In this document: positions 32,773-35,650 of the stretch, piece after piece
How positions within the stretch are numbered: position 1 is the stretch's first letter
Layout: every line of letters begins with the position of its first letter
Assembly (NCBI GenBank): GCA_000961645.1
Contig: LADM01000105.1
Span: forward strand, 1 to 35,650
Direction of reading: 5' to 3'
DNA from: Gammaproteobacteria bacterium BRH_c0
GTDB taxonomy: Bacteria; Pseudomonadota; Gammaproteobacteria; Pseudomonadales; Porticoccaceae
DNA length: 35,650 nucleotides
Made by a program: the position numbers and the translations under genes
Notes under the pieces: model-generated
Told to the model about the DNA's origin: nothing
What the model saw: only the letters and a program-made list of their open reading frames with translations
Databases searched by the model: none

Positions 32773-33331
32773 TCTGTGGAATTTTATCCAGTTCCAGGTG
32801 GCCTGGTTCGCCATTGTCCTGTCTGCGGAGGCAGAGCAGCCTTTTTTGGGAGTGGCAGTGGTGGCGCTGTTCAGCGTCGTCCATCTGACATTGGCGGAAA
32901 ACCCTCTGGGAGAAGGGCTGTTTCTCCTGCTGGTGGGATTGCTGGGCTGGTTGTGGGAGTCCCTGGTGCTGGCCACAGGACTGATCCACTACACCGCCAC
33001 CACTGGCAATGAGCTGATGGCGCCGGTGTGGATTGCCGCCCTGTGGCTGAATTTCGGCTCCACCCTCAACTATTCCCTGGCCTGGTTGCAGGGCAGAACC
33101 GCACTGGCCGCAGTGTTTGGCGCCATCGGTGGGCCGCTGGCCTTTTATGCCGGGTACAAACTGGGCGCGGTGAACTTTTCCAACAGCGCCCTGATGCTCG
33201 CCATTATCTCCGTGGGCTGGCTGGTTCTGACGCCCCTGCTGGTGCATGCGTCCAGAGCCTGGCGATATTACCGGGTCGGGACAATCTCCGGCCTGACCAC
33301 GACGCTGCCAGCGGAGGTGCAGGATGACTGA
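32765..33331 (+). CDS. DUF2878 integral membrane protein
   Basis: 188 residues with about five to six membrane segments (FQVAWFAIVLS, VAVVALFSVVHLTL, EGLFLLLVGLLGWLWES and others). The text LWNFIQFQVAWFA at the start and GNELMAPVWIAALWLNFGSTLNYSL in the middle is typical of DUF2878. Function unknown, but it is repeatedly found with CFA-like methyltransferase and DUF1295 genes. The ATG at 32765 overlaps the methyltransferase stop by eight bases; upstream in-frame codons lie inside that gene. Its end overlaps the next gene. Confidence 0.88.
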   Translation: MVNLWNFIQFQVAWFAIVLSAEAEQPFLGVAVVALFSVVHLTLAENPLGEGLFLLLVGLLGWLWESLVLATGLIHYTATTGNELMAPVWIAALWLNFGSTLNYSLAWLQGRTALAAVFGAIGGPLAFYAGYKLGAVNFSNSALMLAIISVGWLVLTPLLVHASRAWRYYRVGTISGLTTTLPAEVQDD

Positions 33332-34124
33332 ATTACTGGTGCCCTTGGGAGCCAACCTGGTATTTGCCTCCGGCCTGTGGCTGTTGAGTATCTACCGGCG
33401 CGATGCAGGCCTGGTTGACCTGATCTGGCCGCTGATGTTTGTGCTCGCAGCGTGGATCTGGTTCGAGCCAGCCGTTGCAACTTCCCTGCATTGGATAGTG
33501 CTCGCGCTGGTGATGGCCTGGGGCTTGCGCCTGCATCTCCACCTGGCCTGGCGCAACCTCGGCAAAGAGGAGGACCGCCGCTATCAGGTCATTCGCGAGC
33601 GCAACTCCCCTGGCTTTTGGTGGAAGAGTTACTTCATTGTTTTTGTGTTGCAGGCAGTGCTTGCCTGGGTGGCCAGCCTGGGCATTTACGGCGCTCTGTT
33701 GTCCCTTGGCAGCCTTGATGTGGTGACTGTGGTCGGCCTTGCCATCGCACTGACCGGGTTTGTGTTTGAAGCCGTGGGTGACTGGCAGCTGGCCGCTTTC
33801 AAGTCCGACAAAGCCAATGCGGGCAAGGTGATGGACAGCGGTCTGTGGCGCTACACCCGCCATCCCAATTATTTTGGCGACTGCTGTTTTTGGTGGGGTA
33901 TCGCCATGGTCGCCCTGGCTGGCGGCCATTGGTGGGCGCTGGTGTCGCCGCTGCTGATGACGGTGCTGCTGCTGAAGGTCTCCGGGGTTTCCCTGCTGGA
34001 GAGCGATATTGCCGAGCGCCGTCCCCAATACCGGGAATATATCCAGCGTACCTCGGCCTTTATTCCCTGGAAACCGCGCCCAGCGGCTGACGTGGGCGTT
34101 ACTCGGGAGGGATCGGGATCGTGA
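33324..34124 (+). CDS. DUF1295 membrane protein, steroid 5-alpha-reductase-like
   Basis: 266 residues, around six membrane helices. The C-terminal LWRYTRHPNYFGDCCFWWG is the conserved cofactor-binding end of the DUF1295/steroid-reductase/ICMT-like superfamily. DLIWPLMFV and EEDRRYQVIRE are also usual. Superfamily members reduce C=C bonds with NADPH or transfer methyl groups on lipids, so a step on an unsaturated or methylated fatty chain is a sound guess, but not shown. It overlaps DUF2878 at the start and the DUF6134-like gene at the stop. Confidence 0.9.
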   Translation: MTELLVPLGANLVFASGLWLLSIYRRDAGLVDLIWPLMFVLAAWIWFEPAVATSLHWIVLALVMAWGLRLHLHLAWRNLGKEEDRRYQVIRERNSPGFWWKSYFIVFVLQAVLAWVASLGIYGALLSLGSLDVVTVVGLAIALTGFVFEAVGDWQLAAFKSDKANAGKVMDSGLWRYTRHPNYFGDCCFWWGIAMVALAGGHWWALVSPLLMTVLLLKVSGVSLLESDIAERRPQYREYIQRTSAFIPWKPRPAADVGVTREGSGS

Positions 34125-34846
34125 ACAGCCATGGTATGAACAGGTCGGTTATCAGTTTGTGGGTGCTCTTGTTGTCTGCACTGGCGCTATCAATAGAGTC
34201 TGTCGCCAGCGAACAGCAGCCGGCCAAGGCGCTGTCCTTTGCGGTGTATCTCGATGGCCGCGAAATCGGTACCCATCACTACCGCTTCACCCCCGCCAGC
34301 AATGGCTTTGAACTTGAAAGCGTAGCCAGCTACGACGTCAGGTTCCTTTTTATCAATGCCTACAGTTATCGCCACCGCTCCGAGGAGAGCTGGCGGGATG
34401 GCTGTATCACCGCGATCAGTTCCAGCACGGATGCCAATGGCGAACCTTTCAAAGTGACTGGCGAGATGCTGGGTGAACGTCCTGTACTTGAAACCCTCGA
34501 GGCAGAAATCCCGGTCACAGTGTATTGTTTGCGCAGTTACGCCTACTGGGATAAATCCCTGCTGCAAAGCGAACAGCTGCTCAATAGTCAGACAGGCGAA
34601 GTGGCGGACGTGACATTAAAAGCCCTTGGAGAAGCGCCGCTTCCCTGGGCCAAGGACACCAGTGGCGAGGCGTATGTGCTGCTCAACCCCGACGCCGATA
34701 TCCACCTCTGGTATGACAGTGCTGGCAACTGGCTGGGGTTGCAATCCGAGCTTGAGAATGGCCGGACCCTGCATTACCAGAGGCACGTGCATGACCCATC
34801 CACGAAAGACCCCACAGACAATCGCAACAGCGGAGATGTCCCATGA
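34121..34846 (+). CDS. Exported DUF6134-like protein
   Basis: 241 residues from the GTG at 34121, preceded by GGGAGG; an ATG at 34136 is the alternative and gives a tighter signal peptide (MNRSVISLWVLLLSALAL, cleavage near VAS). The mature part is beta-rich: LSFAVYLDGREIGTHHYRF, then YDVRFLFINAYSYRH and EESWRDGCITAISS. This resembles DUF6134 and DUF3108-like periplasmic domains that may bind lipids. Two cysteines (in DGCI and VYCL) could pair. It overlaps the neighbouring genes on both sides, so it works with the operon, perhaps moving or sensing a lipid in the periplasm (inference). Confidence 0.75.
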   Translation: MNSHGMNRSVISLWVLLLSALALSIESVASEQQPAKALSFAVYLDGREIGTHHYRFTPASNGFELESVASYDVRFLFINAYSYRHRSEESWRDGCITAISSSTDANGEPFKVTGEMLGERPVLETLEAEIPVTVYCLRSYAYWDKSLLQSEQLLNSQTGEVADVTLKALGEAPLPWAKDTSGEAYVLLNPDADIHLWYDSAGNWLGLQSELENGRTLHYQRHVHDPSTKDPTDNRNSGDVP

Positions 34847-35650
34847 AAATCGCAGTGGTCGGCACCGGCATTGCCGGCAATATCGCCGCCTGGCATCTCA
34901 ATCAGAGCCACGATGTCACCGTTTACGAAGCCAACGATTATGTGGGGGGGCACACCCACACCCACAGCTTTGAGATACAGGGCCAGTCGTTGCAGGTGGA
35001 CTCCGGTTTTATTGTTTTCAATGAGAAAACCTACCCCAACTTTATCGCCATGCTGGAACGCCTTGGTGTAGCGCGCCAGAAAACCGACATGAGCTTCAGC
35101 CTGCACTGCGAAAACACCGGGTTTGAATACTGTGGCAGCGACCTCAACGGCCTGTTTGCCCAGCGCCGCAACCTGCTCAGCCCGCGCTTTTACCGCCTGA
35201 TTGCCGATATCCTGCGTTTTAATCGCGAGGCGCCAGCCCTGATCGAAAGCAATGACACCGCAACTACCCTGGGCGAATACCTGCGCAGTGAAAAGTACGG
35301 CGACGGTTTTGTGCGCCACTACATTCTGCCCATGGGCGCCGCCATCTGGTCCACTGAGCTGGAACTGATGCTGGGGTTTCCGGCGGCCTTTTTCGTGCGT
35401 TTTCTCCACAACCACGGGTTGCTGAGTATCAGCGACCGGCCCCAGTGGTATGTGGTGAAGGGCGGTTCCAAAGCCTATGTGGATGCGCTGACGGCACCCT
35501 TTCGCGACAACATACGGCTGTCCTCGCCAGTCACCTCGGTGCGGCGCTTTGCCGACCGGGTGGAGGTGGAGTCGAACGGCCAGGTGGAAAACTATCAGGC
35601 GGTGTTCTTCGCCTGCCATAGCGACCAGGCACTGAAGATGCTGGCGGATG
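34843..35650 (+). CDS. FAD-dependent amine-oxidase-like oxidoreductase (5' part)
   Basis: The first 269 residues; the gene continues past the right end. A Rossmann dinucleotide motif starts the protein (GTGIAG, residues 7-12, then the acidic YEAND that binds ribose). The VGGHTHTH segment and QVDSGFIVFNEKTYPNF are typical of the NAD(P)/FAD-binding amine-oxidase-like family that is usually encoded next to DUF1365 and CFA-like genes. Such enzymes act as desaturases or oxidases on lipid chains. The ATG overlaps the previous stop (ATGA). A DUF1365 gene next to it, outside the window, is predicted from known neighbourhoods. Confidence 0.9.
   Translation, partial: MKIAVVGTGIAGNIAAWHLNQSHDVTVYEANDYVGGHTHTHSFEIQGQSLQVDSGFIVFNEKTYPNFIAMLERLGVARQKTDMSFSLHCENTGFEYCGSDLNGLFAQRRNLLSPRFYRLIADILRFNREAPALIESNDTATTLGEYLRSEKYGDGFVRHYILPMGAAIWSTELELMLGFPAAFFVRFLHNHGLLSISDRPQWYVVKGGSKAYVDALTAPFRDNIRLSSPVTSVRRFADRVEVESNGQVENYQAVFFACHSDQALKMLAD

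Overview
This is a GC-rich, gene-dense stretch of a Gram-negative chromosome. The protein families (type II secretion, Rod/PBP2 cell-wall genes, LipA/LipB, RimO, TonB-dependent receptor) and the mrdA-mrdB-mltB-rlpA-dacA-ybeD-lipB-lipA order point to a gammaproteobacterium, probably a marine Cellvibrionales or related lineage. The lineage call is inference from gene content; no rRNA or tRNA gene is visible. Both ends of the window cut genes.

Layout. (1) 1-8824: the distal half of a type II secretion (T2SS) operon in the order gspJ(partial)-K-L-M-N-C-D-exeA-gspB, all on the plus strand with overlapping or nearly touching genes. A 20-bp tandem repeat sits exactly at the gspL/gspM junction. (2) 8825-14402: an accessory module with a large beta-helix-like lipoprotein, a TonB-dependent receptor, a tiny ribbon-helix-helix-like protein and, on the minus strand, a small exported protein with a TonB C-terminal domain. 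The RHH-like gene and the TonB-like gene share a GTATATAC box in their promoters. (3) 14696-23193: the housekeeping cell-elongation and lipoylation block mrdA, mrdB, mltB, rlpA, dacA, ybeD, lipB, lipA and a DUF1244 gene. (4) 23329-26255: a VOC-fold protein, a Blc-type lipocalin, a CPD photolyase and a small unknown protein. (5) 26399-28744 (minus): a 781-residue single-pass membrane protein that is almost entirely coiled coil and carries a 57-residue tandem duplication. (6) 29020-30342: rimO. (7) 30761-35650: a tightly overlapping operon led by a CarH/LitR-type MerR regulator with the adenosylcobalamin-photoreceptor motifs. It is followed by a cyclopropane-synthase-like methyltransferase, a DUF2878 membrane protein, a DUF1295 membrane reductase-like protein, an exported DUF6134-like protein and an FAD amine-oxidase-like protein that runs off the right end.

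How the genes fit together. The secretin, its PDZ partner GspC and the ExeA/GspB pair together build and insert the outer-membrane T2SS channel. The lipoprotein directly downstream is a reasonable candidate substrate, paired with the receptor behind it. The last operon looks like a light- and B12-controlled membrane-lipid modification system, possibly related to furan or branched fatty-acid synthesis. The photolyase and lipocalin 6 kb upstream fit the same light and oxidative-damage theme but are not in that operon.

The strongest leads are the CarH/LitR lipid operon with its TGTACAAATA operators, the lipoprotein/receptor/RHH/TonB-domain module with a shared operator, and the gspL-gspM repeat that creates a chain of start-stop-coupled seven-codon reading frames.
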